Assembly (NCBI GenBank): GCA_035999765.1
Contig: CP108521.1
Coordinates: forward strand, 9,858,001-9,922,000
Length of the DNA: 64,000 bases
Direction: 5' to 3'
DNA from: Streptomyces sp. NBC_01231
Lineage (GTDB): Bacteria; Actinomycetota; Actinomycetes; Streptomycetales; Streptomycetaceae
The notes under the pieces are model-generated. The model worked only from the letters and a program-made list of their open reading frames with translations. It did not search any database and was not told the DNA's origin. Shown one piece after another: positions 8,805 to 15,827 of the stretch (its first letter is position 1; each line of letters begins with the position of its first letter). A program made the position numbers and the translations under genes.

Positions 8805-9235
8805 CAATGCGAACGACCGCCACCCATCCGGACCTCGACTGGTTGCTGGACGGCCTGGTCGAACAGGTTCAGGGCACGCACCACGCCATCGTGCTGTCCG
8901 ACGACGGGCTGGTGGTCAGCCAGTCCCGCACCATCGCCCGCGGCGACGCCGAGCGCCTCGCCGCCGTGGCCACCGGCCAGCAGAGTCTGGCCCGCGGGGT
9001 CGGGCAACTGTTCGGTGGCGGTTCGGTGCATCAGGTGATCGTCGAGATGACCGACCTGTGGCTGTTCATCTCCGCCGCGGGCCGCGGCACCCACCTCGCC
9101 GTCGTGGCCTCCCAGGAAGTCGACGCCGAGTTGATGGCCGTGGCCATGCACACCCTCATGCAGCAGGTGGGCCAGCGACTGAGTACCGAGGTACGCCGCT
9201 CAGCGCCCGTCGACAAGGGCGGTGTACGTGAGTGA
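8801..9235 (+). CDS. cvnB: Roadblock/LC7 protein CvnB
   Basis: 144 residues with the Roadblock/LC7 fold, including LDWLLDGLVEQVQGTHHAIVLSD near the start and the alternating strand/helix pattern after it. In conservons this protein binds and modulates the small GTPase, acting as a GAP-like or scaffold subunit. The ATG overlaps the cvnA stop by 4 bp, so translation is coupled. Confidence 0.93.
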   Translation: MTMRTTATHPDLDWLLDGLVEQVQGTHHAIVLSDDGLVVSQSRTIARGDAERLAAVATGQQSLARGVGQLFGGGSVHQVIVEMTDLWLFISAAGRGTHLAVVASQEVDAELMAVAMHTLMQQVGQRLSTEVRRSAPVDKGGVRE

Positions 9236-9621
9236 GCCACTGGATGGACGGCCTCGAAGCGGGGGACGCTGAAGAGCTGTCGGTCAGGCCTTACACGATC
9301 ACCCAGGGCCGGACAGCACCCGCGCGTGACGACCTCACTCTGATCACCCTCGTGACGACCGTCGAACCGGCGCCCGGCCGGGCCGGTCTGCGAGGCCTGC
9401 AACCCGAGCACCGCTCGATCCTCCAGCAGTGCCGCACACCCGCCGCGGTGGCGGAGATCGCCGCGGAACTGAACCTGCCCGTGGCGGTGACGAAGATCCT
9501 GATCGACGACCTGGTCGCGCTGGGCAGGGCGACAACCCGCCCGCCGATCGCCGTAGCGGTAGGAAACACCATGGACATGACACTTCTTCGGGCGGTGAGG
9601 GATGGCCTTCGCAGACTCTGA
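9232..9621 (+). CDS. cvnC: DUF742 protein CvnC
   Basis: 129 residues, DUF742 family. It contains the signature VRPYTITQGRT near the N-terminus and a winged-helix-like C-terminal half (VAEIAAELNLPVAVTKILID). The GTG start overlaps cvnB by 4 bp, and its end overlaps cvnD by 20 bp. DUF742 proteins are always found in conservons; the helix-turn-helix look suggests DNA or protein binding, but no biochemical role is established that I can name. Confidence 0.92.
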   Translation: MSHWMDGLEAGDAEELSVRPYTITQGRTAPARDDLTLITLVTTVEPAPGRAGLRGLQPEHRSILQQCRTPAAVAEIAAELNLPVAVTKILIDDLVALGRATTRPPIAVAVGNTMDMTLLRAVRDGLRRL

Positions 9622-10204
9622 CCCCGCGGGCCGGGCCTACGACGGCTCGGCACCGGCGGCGGTCAAGATCCTTGTGGCCGGTGGTTTCGGCGTGGGCAAG
9701 ACGACCCTGGTCGGGGCGGTGAGCGAGGTGGCGCCGCTGCGCACCGAGGAGTACCTGACCGTCGCGAGCGTGGGCGTCGACGACGTCGAGGGCGTCGAGG
9801 GGAAGTCCACCACCACGGTGGCCATGGACTTCGGCCGCATCATGGTCAACCCCCGGCTGGTGGTCTACCTCTTCGGGACGCCCGGCCAGGAGCGCTTCTG
9901 GTTCATGTGGAACGACCTCGTGCACGGCGCGCTCGGTGCGGTGGTCATCGCCGACACCCGACGGCTGGAGTCCAGCTTCGCCTCCATCGACTTCTTCGAG
10001 AGCCGCGGCATCCCCTTCGTGATCGGCGTCAACTGTTTCCACGGCCGCCAGGAACGCGACGAGTGGGAGATCCGCGAAGCGCTGGACCTCGGCCCGGAAG
10101 TCCCCTTGGTGATGGGGGACATGCGGCAGCGGTCGGTCGGCCGCGATCTGCTGGTCGCGCTGGCCGAACATCTCATTGCCGCGAACTCGAACTCGGTAAC
10201 CTAG
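9602..10204 (+). CDS. cvnD: Conservon GTP-binding protein CvnD
   Basis: 200 residues, a Ras-like ATP/GTP-binding protein of the conservon class. The P-loop GGFGVGKT is at residues 27-34 and the switch II motif is FGTPGQERFW. The NKxD motif is not standard (INCFHG at its place), as is common in this group. It is the last gene of the operon. Many conservons continue with a cytochrome P450 (cvnE); here the next gene is a FadR-type GntR regulator, so the output may be lipid catabolism. That link is inference from position. Confidence 0.93.
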   Translation: MAFADSDPAGRAYDGSAPAAVKILVAGGFGVGKTTLVGAVSEVAPLRTEEYLTVASVGVDDVEGVEGKSTTTVAMDFGRIMVNPRLVVYLFGTPGQERFWFMWNDLVHGALGAVVIADTRRLESSFASIDFFESRGIPFVIGVNCFHGRQERDEWEIREALDLGPEVPLVMGDMRQRSVGRDLLVALAEHLIAANSNSVT

Positions 10205-10229
10205 TTCAATCAGTTATCTAGTAGAGTTG
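10201..10229 (+). promoter_or_regulatory. Promoter/operator island d before gntR1
   Basis: CAATCAGTTATCTA (10207-10220) is nearly identical to CAATCAGTTATATA at 23731-23744. AGTAGAGTTG (10220-10229) is repeated exactly at 14702-14711. The island starts at the stop codon of cvnD and precedes the GntR gene start by about 60 bp, so it could serve autoregulation. Confidence 0.6.
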
Positions 10230-10289
10230 GCCGTCTACCCGGTGCTCGGGCTGTGTCCCGCACCTGTGGGTCGGACGGAGGTGGGCCCG

Positions 10290-11072
10290 GTGACGAGTAC
10301 GGCGGGGCGGGGCGGTGGCGGTGTGAACGGTGTCAAGGTCCGCGTCCCCAAGATGGCCGAGCTGGTGGCGGCCCAGCTGCGCCGCAAGATCGTGCGCGGG
10401 GAGCTGGCCGAGGGCGAGGCGCTGCCCGCCGAGTCGGCGCTGATGGCGGAGTTCGCCGTGTCCCGGCCGACGTTGCGCGAGGCGTTCCGGGTACTGGAGT
10501 CGGAGTCGCTGATCAACGTGCGCCGCGGTGCCCGCGGCGGGGCGCGGGTGCAGGTCCCGGAAGGCACGGTGGCCGCGCGCTACGCGGGGGTGGTCCTGGA
10601 GTACCGGGGCACGACCCTCAAGGACGTCTACGACGCCCGTACGGTCATCGAGGCGCCGTGCGCCGGTCTGCTGGCCGAGCGTCGCACGGACCAGGACCTG
10701 GAGCGGTTGCGGGCCGCCGTCGCCGAGGCCGAGGGGCTCATGGACGACCCGTCGGCCTTCATCCGCGCCCACATGGAGTTCCACGCCCTCGTCGTCGAAC
10801 TGGCGGGGAATGAGACGCTCAGCGTCCTCAACGGCATGGTCCGGCACATCATCGACCAGGCGAACTGGTCCCACGTCGACCTCGACGCCGGCAGCCCCGA
10901 GAACGTGCGGGCCAACCGCCGGGGCTTTCGCGCCCACGGCGCGCTGGTCGACCTGGTGGCCGCGCGCCGGACCGAGGCCGCCGAGGAACTGTGGCGCCTT
11001 CACCTCCAGGAGGCCGAGGACTACCTTCTTCAGAACAGGTCCATGACGACGGTCCTGGACCTGCTCGGCTGA
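10290..11072 (+). CDS. FadR-subfamily GntR transcriptional regulator 1
   Basis: 260 residues from the GTG at 10290, which sits 8 nt after a GGAGG ribosome site. The N-terminal winged helix spans about residues 17-80 (AELVAAQLRRKIVRGEL; SRPTLREAFRVLESE, then a wing rich in Arg/Gly). A helical FCD ligand domain with AHMEFHALVVEL follows; its Asp/His positions suit a metal or acid ligand. It is a clear paralogue of the regulator at 30059-30862, with closely matching DNA-binding helices, so the two probably recognise similar operators. FCD regulators usually respond to acyl-CoA or organic acids. Its targets are likely the AT-rich islands described here. Confidence 0.93.
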   Translation: MTSTAGRGGGGVNGVKVRVPKMAELVAAQLRRKIVRGELAEGEALPAESALMAEFAVSRPTLREAFRVLESESLINVRRGARGGARVQVPEGTVAARYAGVVLEYRGTTLKDVYDARTVIEAPCAGLLAERRTDQDLERLRAAVAEAEGLMDDPSAFIRAHMEFHALVVELAGNETLSVLNGMVRHIIDQANWSHVDLDAGSPENVRANRRGFRAHGALVDLVAARRTEAAEELWRLHLQEAEDYLLQNRSMTTVLDLLG

Positions 11073-11339
11073 CCGACGCCGATGCCGACGCCGCGGCCGC
11101 GCGGGTGCTCATTGACCGGCGTCCGGTGGCGGCTGACGGCACCCGGCTCGGGCGCGTCACCAAGCTTGCCGCCCTCGTGCCCGCCGACCGTACTGTTCTC
11201 GTAACCAGGACCGGCAGTTCCCAGAGGTCGCGGCAGGCGCGCGGCGAGAACGGCCGTACGTCTTCCTCCCGCTCGGGCTTCGCCGTGCTCCTGGGAGCCC
11301 GGCGCGACCGTCGCCCGGCCCGTCGACGCGGACTTCACC
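11073..11339. other. Intergenic stretch without a supported gene
   Basis: This is the first part of a 650-bp gap between the convergent gntR1 and LLM genes. A plus-strand open frame crosses it but has no ribosome site, no family resemblance that I recognise, and poor codon structure. I see no terminator hairpin with confidence. Confidence 0.5.
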
Positions 11340-11707
11340 GTGGGGGCCGGCCGTCGCGCCCTGGGACCGCGTCCCGGGGATCGCGCCGCGAGTCACTCGC
11401 ACGGTCGGCCTTGATCCCGGCCGGCCACGTCGGGCGCCTGGAACAGCCTGGAACAGGGGCGGGCGGCGAACTCCTCCGCGCAGGTCGCCGGCACCGCGCC
11501 GCTCTGATCCGCATCGCGTCACCGTGGGGCCGGGCCGTCGCGCCTCTGGGATCGCGGCCCCTGGGACCTTGCCGCGCCCCTGGCATCTGAGCCGCGAGGA
11601 ACTCGCACGGTCGGCCGGAACCCGGCCGCCCCACGTCCGGCGCCTGGACAGGGACGGGCGCAGTACCCCCTCCGCCCAGGTCGCCGCCACCGCACCCCGC
11701 TGACCCG
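11340..11707 (+). repeat. Imperfect direct repeat, two units of about 175-185 bp
   Basis: Unit 1 (about 11340-11512) and unit 2 (about 11523-11707) share long blocks, for example ACTCGCACGGTCGGCC, GGCGCCTGGA and CTCCGC.CAGGTCGCCG. Unit 1 has a short internal duplication (CTGGAACAG twice). Both units encode, in part, the same helix-turn-helix-like peptide, so the repeat looks like a duplicated and decayed gene fragment. Confidence 0.65.
11592..11703 (+). pseudogene. Remnant of an XRE-type helix-turn-helix gene
   Basis: In the frame GAG GAA CTC GCA the sequence reads EELARSAGTRPPHVRRLD and continues RDGRSTPSAQVAAT before a TGA. This is the usual Streptomyces Xre pattern (ELARRAG..P.HV.RLERG...PSA..V.A). 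There is no start, no ribosome site and no downstream domain, and the upstream copy (11386-11512) is frameshifted. I call it a gene fossil, and only as a moderate-confidence reading of a short peptide. Confidence 0.45.
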
Positions 11708-11722
11708 CGTCCCCCGCCCCGC

Positions 11723-12745
11723 TCAGCTGTCGCGCAGCTCCCGCACGATCGGCTCCCACACCTCCGCGTCGATCTCGTACGCCGTGTAGAACGACACCCG
11801 GTCGACCAGCGCCCCGTACCGGCGCCGGATCTCGGACGCCACCCGGTCGGGCTCGGCCACGACCGCGAAGGTGTCGAGCACCTCGTCGTCGACGAGCCGG
11901 CCCATCGCCTCCCACTTGTCCTCGCGGGCCGACTTCGACAACACGTTGAGTTCGTCGCCGAGTTCGCCCCAGCCGTGCAGCTCCAGCACGCCGCGATAGG
12001 CGGGCGTGCTGCCGTAGAAGGCGATCTGGCGACGCGTGCCGTCCACCGCGCGGGCCATCTCCTCCTCGGTGCGGCCGGTCGCGGTGAGCAGGAGATGGGA
12101 GACGGAGAAGTCGGCGCGGGTGCGGCCGGAAGCCGCCAACCCCGTTTCCACCGTCGGCAGGGTGACCTCGCGCAGATACCGCTCGGTGGTGAAGCCGTGC
12201 GCGAGGAGTCCGTCCCCCACCTCGCCCGCGACCCGGGTCATGGCCTCCCCGACGGCGGCCACGAAGACCTTCGGCGGGCCACCGGGGGCGGGCGGGGGAG
12301 AGAAGAACGGGGACATCAGCGTGTGCGAGTAGAAGTCGCCGCGGAAGTCGAGTTTCTCACCCTCGTTCCAGGACGCCCAGATGGCCCGCAGCGCGCTCAC
12401 GTACTCCCGCATCCGGGCCGCGGGCCGGCTCCACGGCATCGAGAAGCGCCGCTCGATGTGCGGCTTGATCTGACTGCCGAGGCCGAGGACGAAGCGCCCG
12501 CCGGAATAGCTCTGCAAGTCGTGTGCGGTGTACGCGAGTTGCATGGGGGAGCGGGCGAAGGCCACCGCGATGGCGGTACCCACCTCCAGCCGGTCGGTGT
12601 GCTCGGCCGCGAGCAGCAGCGGCAGGAAGGGGTCGTGCTTGGACTCGGAGGCCCACAGGCCGTCATAGCCGGCCTTCTCGTGGTGCCGGGCCTCCTCGAC
12701 CACCTCGGTGGTGCCCCACACATTGAGCTTGCCGTCGACCTTCAT
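11723..12745 (-). CDS. LLM-class F420-dependent oxidoreductase
   Basis: 340 residues, bacterial-luciferase-like TIM barrel of the F420-binding subgroup (MKVDGKLNVWGTTEVVEEARHHE start, GLWASESKHDPFL, LGLGSQIKPHIERRF, PKVFVAAVGEAMTRVAGEVGDGLLAHGF). Members transfer hydride between F420 and alcohols, ketones or enoyl substrates. It is the last gene of a minus-strand operon after a crotonase and an acyl-CoA dehydrogenase, with a 4-bp overlap with the latter. It is therefore likely a redox step of the same acyl-CoA pathway. It is not a light-producing LuxA. Confidence 0.88.
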   Translation of the reverse strand: MKVDGKLNVWGTTEVVEEARHHEKAGYDGLWASESKHDPFLPLLLAAEHTDRLEVGTAIAVAFARSPMQLAYTAHDLQSYSGGRFVLGLGSQIKPHIERRFSMPWSRPAARMREYVSALRAIWASWNEGEKLDFRGDFYSHTLMSPFFSPPPAPGGPPKVFVAAVGEAMTRVAGEVGDGLLAHGFTTERYLREVTLPTVETGLAASGRTRADFSVSHLLLTATGRTEEEMARAVDGTRRQIAFYGSTPAYRGVLELHGWGELGDELNVLSKSAREDKWEAMGRLVDDEVLDTFAVVAEPDRVASEIRRRYGALVDRVSFYTAYEIDAEVWEPIVRELRDS

Positions 12746-13884
12746 GCCGCTCCTTCGACTGTGACCGAGTCCAGACCGATGCGCTGTGCCAGCAGTTCCC
12801 GGTGGTACGCCGGGTCGCCGAACAGCAGTTGTGACGTCTTGGCCCGCTTGAGATACAGATGGGCCGGGTGCTCCCAGGTGAAGCCGATGCCGCCGTGCAC
12901 CTGGATGTTCTGCTCCGTCGCCCGCAGACAGGCGTCCGAGCAGAAGGCCTTGGCCAGGCTCGCCACGGCGGGTAGTTCCGGGTCCTCGCCCCCGGCGACG
13001 AGTGACGCGTAGTGGGCGGCGGCACGCGCCGACTCCACCTCCAGGAGGACGTCGGCGAGAAGATGCTTCACGGCCTGGAAGGAGCCGATGGCCCGCCCGA
13101 ACTGGTGCCGCACCTTGGCGTACTCCACCGCCATGTCGAGTGCCCGGGAGGCCACCCCGACCTGTTCGGCGGCCAGCGCCACCGCGGCCCGGTCGAGGAC
13201 CTCCGAGACCAGCTCCCAGCCGCCGCCGTGCGTACGCAGCCGCGCCGCCGGTACGTCCCGGTAGTCGAGGCGCGCCTGCCGGCGGGTCGGGTCCATCGTG
13301 GGCAGCGGCTCACGGGACAGACCGGCCGCGTCGCCGTCCACCCAGAACACGCCTACGCCGTCATCGGTACGGGCCACGGTGAGGACGACGTCGGCGGTGG
13401 CACCGTCGAGGACGAAGGTCTTGTGTCCCGTCAGCAGCCAACTCCCGTTGCTTTCACGGGCGGTGAGGCTGACACCCGCCGCGTCCCAGCGTGCGGATTC
13501 CTCGGTCAGGGCCAGTGTCGCGACGAGCTCGCCGGAGGCCAGGCCCGGCAACAGCCGCTTGCGGGCGTCCTCGTCGGCGCAGCGCAGCAGCGTGGTCGTC
13601 GCCAGCACGGCCGAGGACAGGAACGGCGCGCACAACAGCGCCCGGCCCGTCTCCTCCAGCACCACGCCCACTTCGACCGGCCCGCACCCCGCCCCGCCGT
13701 ACTCCTCGGGTACGGCCAGCCCCTGGAGGCCGAGTTCCGTCCCCATCCGGCGCCACGCCGCCCGGTCGAAGCCCTCCGGCGTCTCCATCAGACGGCGTAC
13801 CTCGGTCTCGGGCGAGGTGTCCGCGAGGAACGCCCGTACGGTGCGCCGTAGTTCTTCCTGCTCGTCGCTCAAGGCGAAGTCCAT
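12742..13884 (-). CDS. Acyl-CoA dehydrogenase, FadE28/ChsE1-like subunit
   Basis: 380 residues. The C-terminal signature GGIGFTWEHPAHLYLKRAK marks the subunit type that forms alpha2beta2 acyl-CoA dehydrogenases in actinobacterial sterol catabolism. Mid-protein motifs are LALTEESARWD and YAKVRHQFGRAIGSFQAVKH. It is a paralogue of the protein at 18764, which has its partner next door. Here no second subunit is adjacent; the best candidate partner is the dehydrogenase at 33988. It lies between a crotonase (3 bp away) and the F420 oxidoreductase. Confidence 0.9.
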   Translation of the reverse strand: MDFALSDEQEELRRTVRAFLADTSPETEVRRLMETPEGFDRAAWRRMGTELGLQGLAVPEEYGGAGCGPVEVGVVLEETGRALLCAPFLSSAVLATTTLLRCADEDARKRLLPGLASGELVATLALTEESARWDAAGVSLTARESNGSWLLTGHKTFVLDGATADVVLTVARTDDGVGVFWVDGDAAGLSREPLPTMDPTRRQARLDYRDVPAARLRTHGGGWELVSEVLDRAAVALAAEQVGVASRALDMAVEYAKVRHQFGRAIGSFQAVKHLLADVLLEVESARAAAHYASLVAGGEDPELPAVASLAKAFCSDACLRATEQNIQVHGGIGFTWEHPAHLYLKRAKTSQLLFGDPAYHRELLAQRIGLDSVTVEGAA

Positions 13885-13887
13885 GCC

Positions 13888-14685
13888 TCAGCCCTCCTCG
13901 GCGGCCCGGCGCCGGTTCCGCGACGCGATGATCTTCTCCACCACGGCGATGTGGTCCGGTGAGTGCATGGTGTCCCGCTCGGCCAGCAGGGCCGGTTCCA
14001 GCACCGTGGCGAGGGCCTGCTCCAGATGCAGGTTCACCGCCCGTTTGGTCTCGCGCAGTGCCTGTGCGGGCAGGGCTGCCAGCCGCCCCGCCAGATCCAT
14101 GGCCTCGTCCCTGAGCTTGTCCTTGGCGACCGCGCGGTTGGCGATGCCCAGCCTGACCGCTTCCTCGGCGCCGACCCGGTCGCCCAGGAAGAGCAGTTCC
14201 TTCGCGCGGGTCAGGCCGACGAGCAGAGGGAGGACGAGCGCGCCGCCGTCGCCCGCGACCAGTCCCACCTGCACGTGCGGGTCGGCCAGGTACGCGTCGT
14301 CGGCGATCAGTACGAGGTCGCTCAGCAGGGCCAGGCTGCAGCCGAGGCCGACGGCGGGCCCGTTGACCGCCGCGATCACCGGCAGCGGGCAGCGGATCAT
14401 GCCCGTGATGAGCCGGCGGGCCTCGTCGACGTTCTGCTCGCGGAACGCGCTGTCGCGCTGGACGCGGGTCATGATGTCGAAGTTGCCGCCGGCGCTGAAC
14501 GCCCGGCCGCGGCCGGTCAGTACGACCACCCGGGCCTGTGGATCGTCGGCGACCGTGTCCCAGACCGACGCGAGCCCGGAGTGCAGCTCCTCGCTCATCG
14601 CGTTGAGCTGGTCGGGCCGATTGAGCTCGATCAGCCGGATCGGCCCGACGGCCGTCACCAAGAGGTCCGTCATCTCCACCGCCAT
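13888..14685 (-). CDS. Enoyl-CoA hydratase/isomerase family (crotonase) 1
   Basis: 265 residues with the crotonase fold: oxyanion-hole motifs GRGRAFSAGGNFD and NGPAVGLGCSLAL. The two hydratase glutamates are not present: the first site is Ser (GCSLA) and the second is His (DPHVQVG); Asp in GLVAGDGG is the nearest acid. So ordinary syn-hydration is unlikely, and isomerase, hydrolase or C-C bond chemistry is possible. The start is an ATG (MAVEMTDLL). It is the first gene of the minus-strand operon ending at 11723 and is divergent from the crotonase at 14789, sharing the island at 14702-14732. Confidence 0.88.
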   Translation of the reverse strand: MAVEMTDLLVTAVGPIRLIELNRPDQLNAMSEELHSGLASVWDTVADDPQARVVVLTGRGRAFSAGGNFDIMTRVQRDSAFREQNVDEARRLITGMIRCPLPVIAAVNGPAVGLGCSLALLSDLVLIADDAYLADPHVQVGLVAGDGGALVLPLLVGLTRAKELLFLGDRVGAEEAVRLGIANRAVAKDKLRDEAMDLAGRLAALPAQALRETKRAVNLHLEQALATVLEPALLAERDTMHSPDHIAVVEKIIASRNRRRAAEEG

Positions 14686-14701
14686 CAGTCATGAACCAGT
14701 C

Positions 14702-14732
14702 AGTAGAGTTGAATGCTATAACTAATTAAGCT
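14702..14732. promoter_or_regulatory. Divergent promoter/operator island e
   Basis: It lies between two divergent crotonase genes. AGTAGAGTTG (14702-14711) equals the sequence at 10220-10229, and TATAACTAATTAAGCT (14717-14732) matches 270-285 with two mismatches. This island therefore links the motif sets of islands a and d. Confidence 0.6.
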
Positions 14733-14788
14733 TTCTGGAAACCGACCCCGTGGAGTGACGGCGGTCCGTGGAGCGACGGAGGACGCGT

Positions 14789-15682
14789 ATGCCGGAGCAG
14801 GAGTACGAGACCGTGCGGGCCGAGGTGGCGGACCGGATCCTCACCGTCACACTCGACCGGCCCGAGAAGCTGAACGCCTTCAGTCCACAGATGATGACCG
14901 ACCTGCTGGACGTCCTGGACGCGGCCGACGCCGACGACGAGGTACGGGTGATCGTGGTGACCGGTGCCGGGCGCGGATTCTGCGCGGGCGCCGACGTCAG
15001 CTCCGGAGGCTCGTCCTTCGACCATCGCACGGCGGGCGCCTGGCACCGGGACACCGGGGGCCGGGTGGCGCTGCGGATCTTCTCCAGCACCAAGCCGGTG
15101 ATCGCGGCGATCAACGGACCGGCGGCGGGCGTCGGGGCCAGCATGACCCTGCCCATGGACATCCGGCTGGCGTCGACCTCGGCGAAGTTCGGCTTCGTCT
15201 TCGCGCGCCGCGGCATCGTGCCGGAGTCGGCGGCGAGCTGGTTCCTGCCGCGGGCCGTGGGGATGCAGCGGGCCATGGAATGGGTGGCGACCGGCAGGAT
15301 CTTCGGGCCGGACGAGGCCCTGGCGGCCGGGCTGGTCCGATCCGTCCATCCGCCCGAGGAGCTGCTGCCGGCGGCGTACGAGCTCGCGCGTGAGATCGCC
15401 GAGAACACCTCCGCGATCTCGGTCGCCCTGGCGCGCCAGATGATGTGGCGGATGCTGGGCGAGCCCCACCCGATGACCGCGCATCGGCTCGACTCACGGA
15501 TCATGAGCCAGATCGGCGGCGGACCCGACCCGGTGGAGGGTGTCGAGTCGTTCCTCGCCAAGCGAGCGCCGAAGTTCCCGGGCCGGGTCAGCGAGGACAT
15601 GCCTCCCCTCTACCCCTGGTGGCAGGAGGAGGGGTTCCGCCCCTTCGGGGAACCGGAACCGGATCTTGGGGGAGTGGAGTGA
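14789..15682 (+). CDS. Enoyl-CoA hydratase/isomerase family (crotonase) 2
   Basis: 297 residues from the ATG at 14789, 5 nt after GGAGGA; the in-frame GTG at 14768 lacks a ribosome site. Crotonase motifs are GAGRGFCAGADVSSGG and NGPAAGVGASMTLPMD. One acidic catalytic candidate is Glu in RRGIVPESAASW. The C-terminal tail (PLYPWWQEEGFRPFGEPEPDL) is longer than usual and aromatic-rich. It is monocistronic, or followed after 145 bp by the GH1-fold gene. Hydration of a 2-enoyl-CoA or double-bond shifting is likely. Confidence 0.88.
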   Translation: MPEQEYETVRAEVADRILTVTLDRPEKLNAFSPQMMTDLLDVLDAADADDEVRVIVVTGAGRGFCAGADVSSGGSSFDHRTAGAWHRDTGGRVALRIFSSTKPVIAAINGPAAGVGASMTLPMDIRLASTSAKFGFVFARRGIVPESAASWFLPRAVGMQRAMEWVATGRIFGPDEALAAGLVRSVHPPEELLPAAYELAREIAENTSAISVALARQMMWRMLGEPHPMTAHRLDSRIMSQIGGGPDPVEGVESFLAKRAPKFPGRVSEDMPPLYPWWQEEGFRPFGEPEPDLGGVE

Positions 15683-15756
15683 TCCGGTACGGCCTCGGGA
15701 CCGGACCTTCTGACCCGAAACGAGGAGATGCGGGCGAAACATTGTCGTAGTTTGCT

Positions 15757-15801
15757 CGAAGTGTTAGCGTCCGGTCGGCGGACATTCAGCTGAATGCGCT
15801 A
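15757..15801 (+). promoter_or_regulatory. Palindromic promoter region f before the GH1-fold gene
   Basis: The perfect 12-bp palindrome ATTCAGCTGAAT (15784-15795) lies about 32 bp before the ATG at 15828. Around it, TTAGCG near 15765 and CGCTAA at 15797-15802 form a wider inverted repeat. It shares AGCT/TTAG elements with the other islands but is less AT-rich. Operator function is inferred. Confidence 0.45.
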
Positions 15802-15827
15802 AACCATTGACCGCCTGGACGGTAACC

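Noticed and set aside
10991..11590. 199-codon plus-strand open frame after gntR1
   Set aside because: Its start lies inside gntR1, it has no ribosome site, and it only crosses the first repeat unit. I treat the region as a gene remnant.
11723..12745. A bacterial luciferase (LuxA) that would complete a lux operon with the LuxC/LuxE-like genes
   Set aside because: The protein has the F420-type LLM pattern and lies over 30 kb from the LuxC/LuxE genes in a beta-oxidation operon. No luxB or luxD is present.
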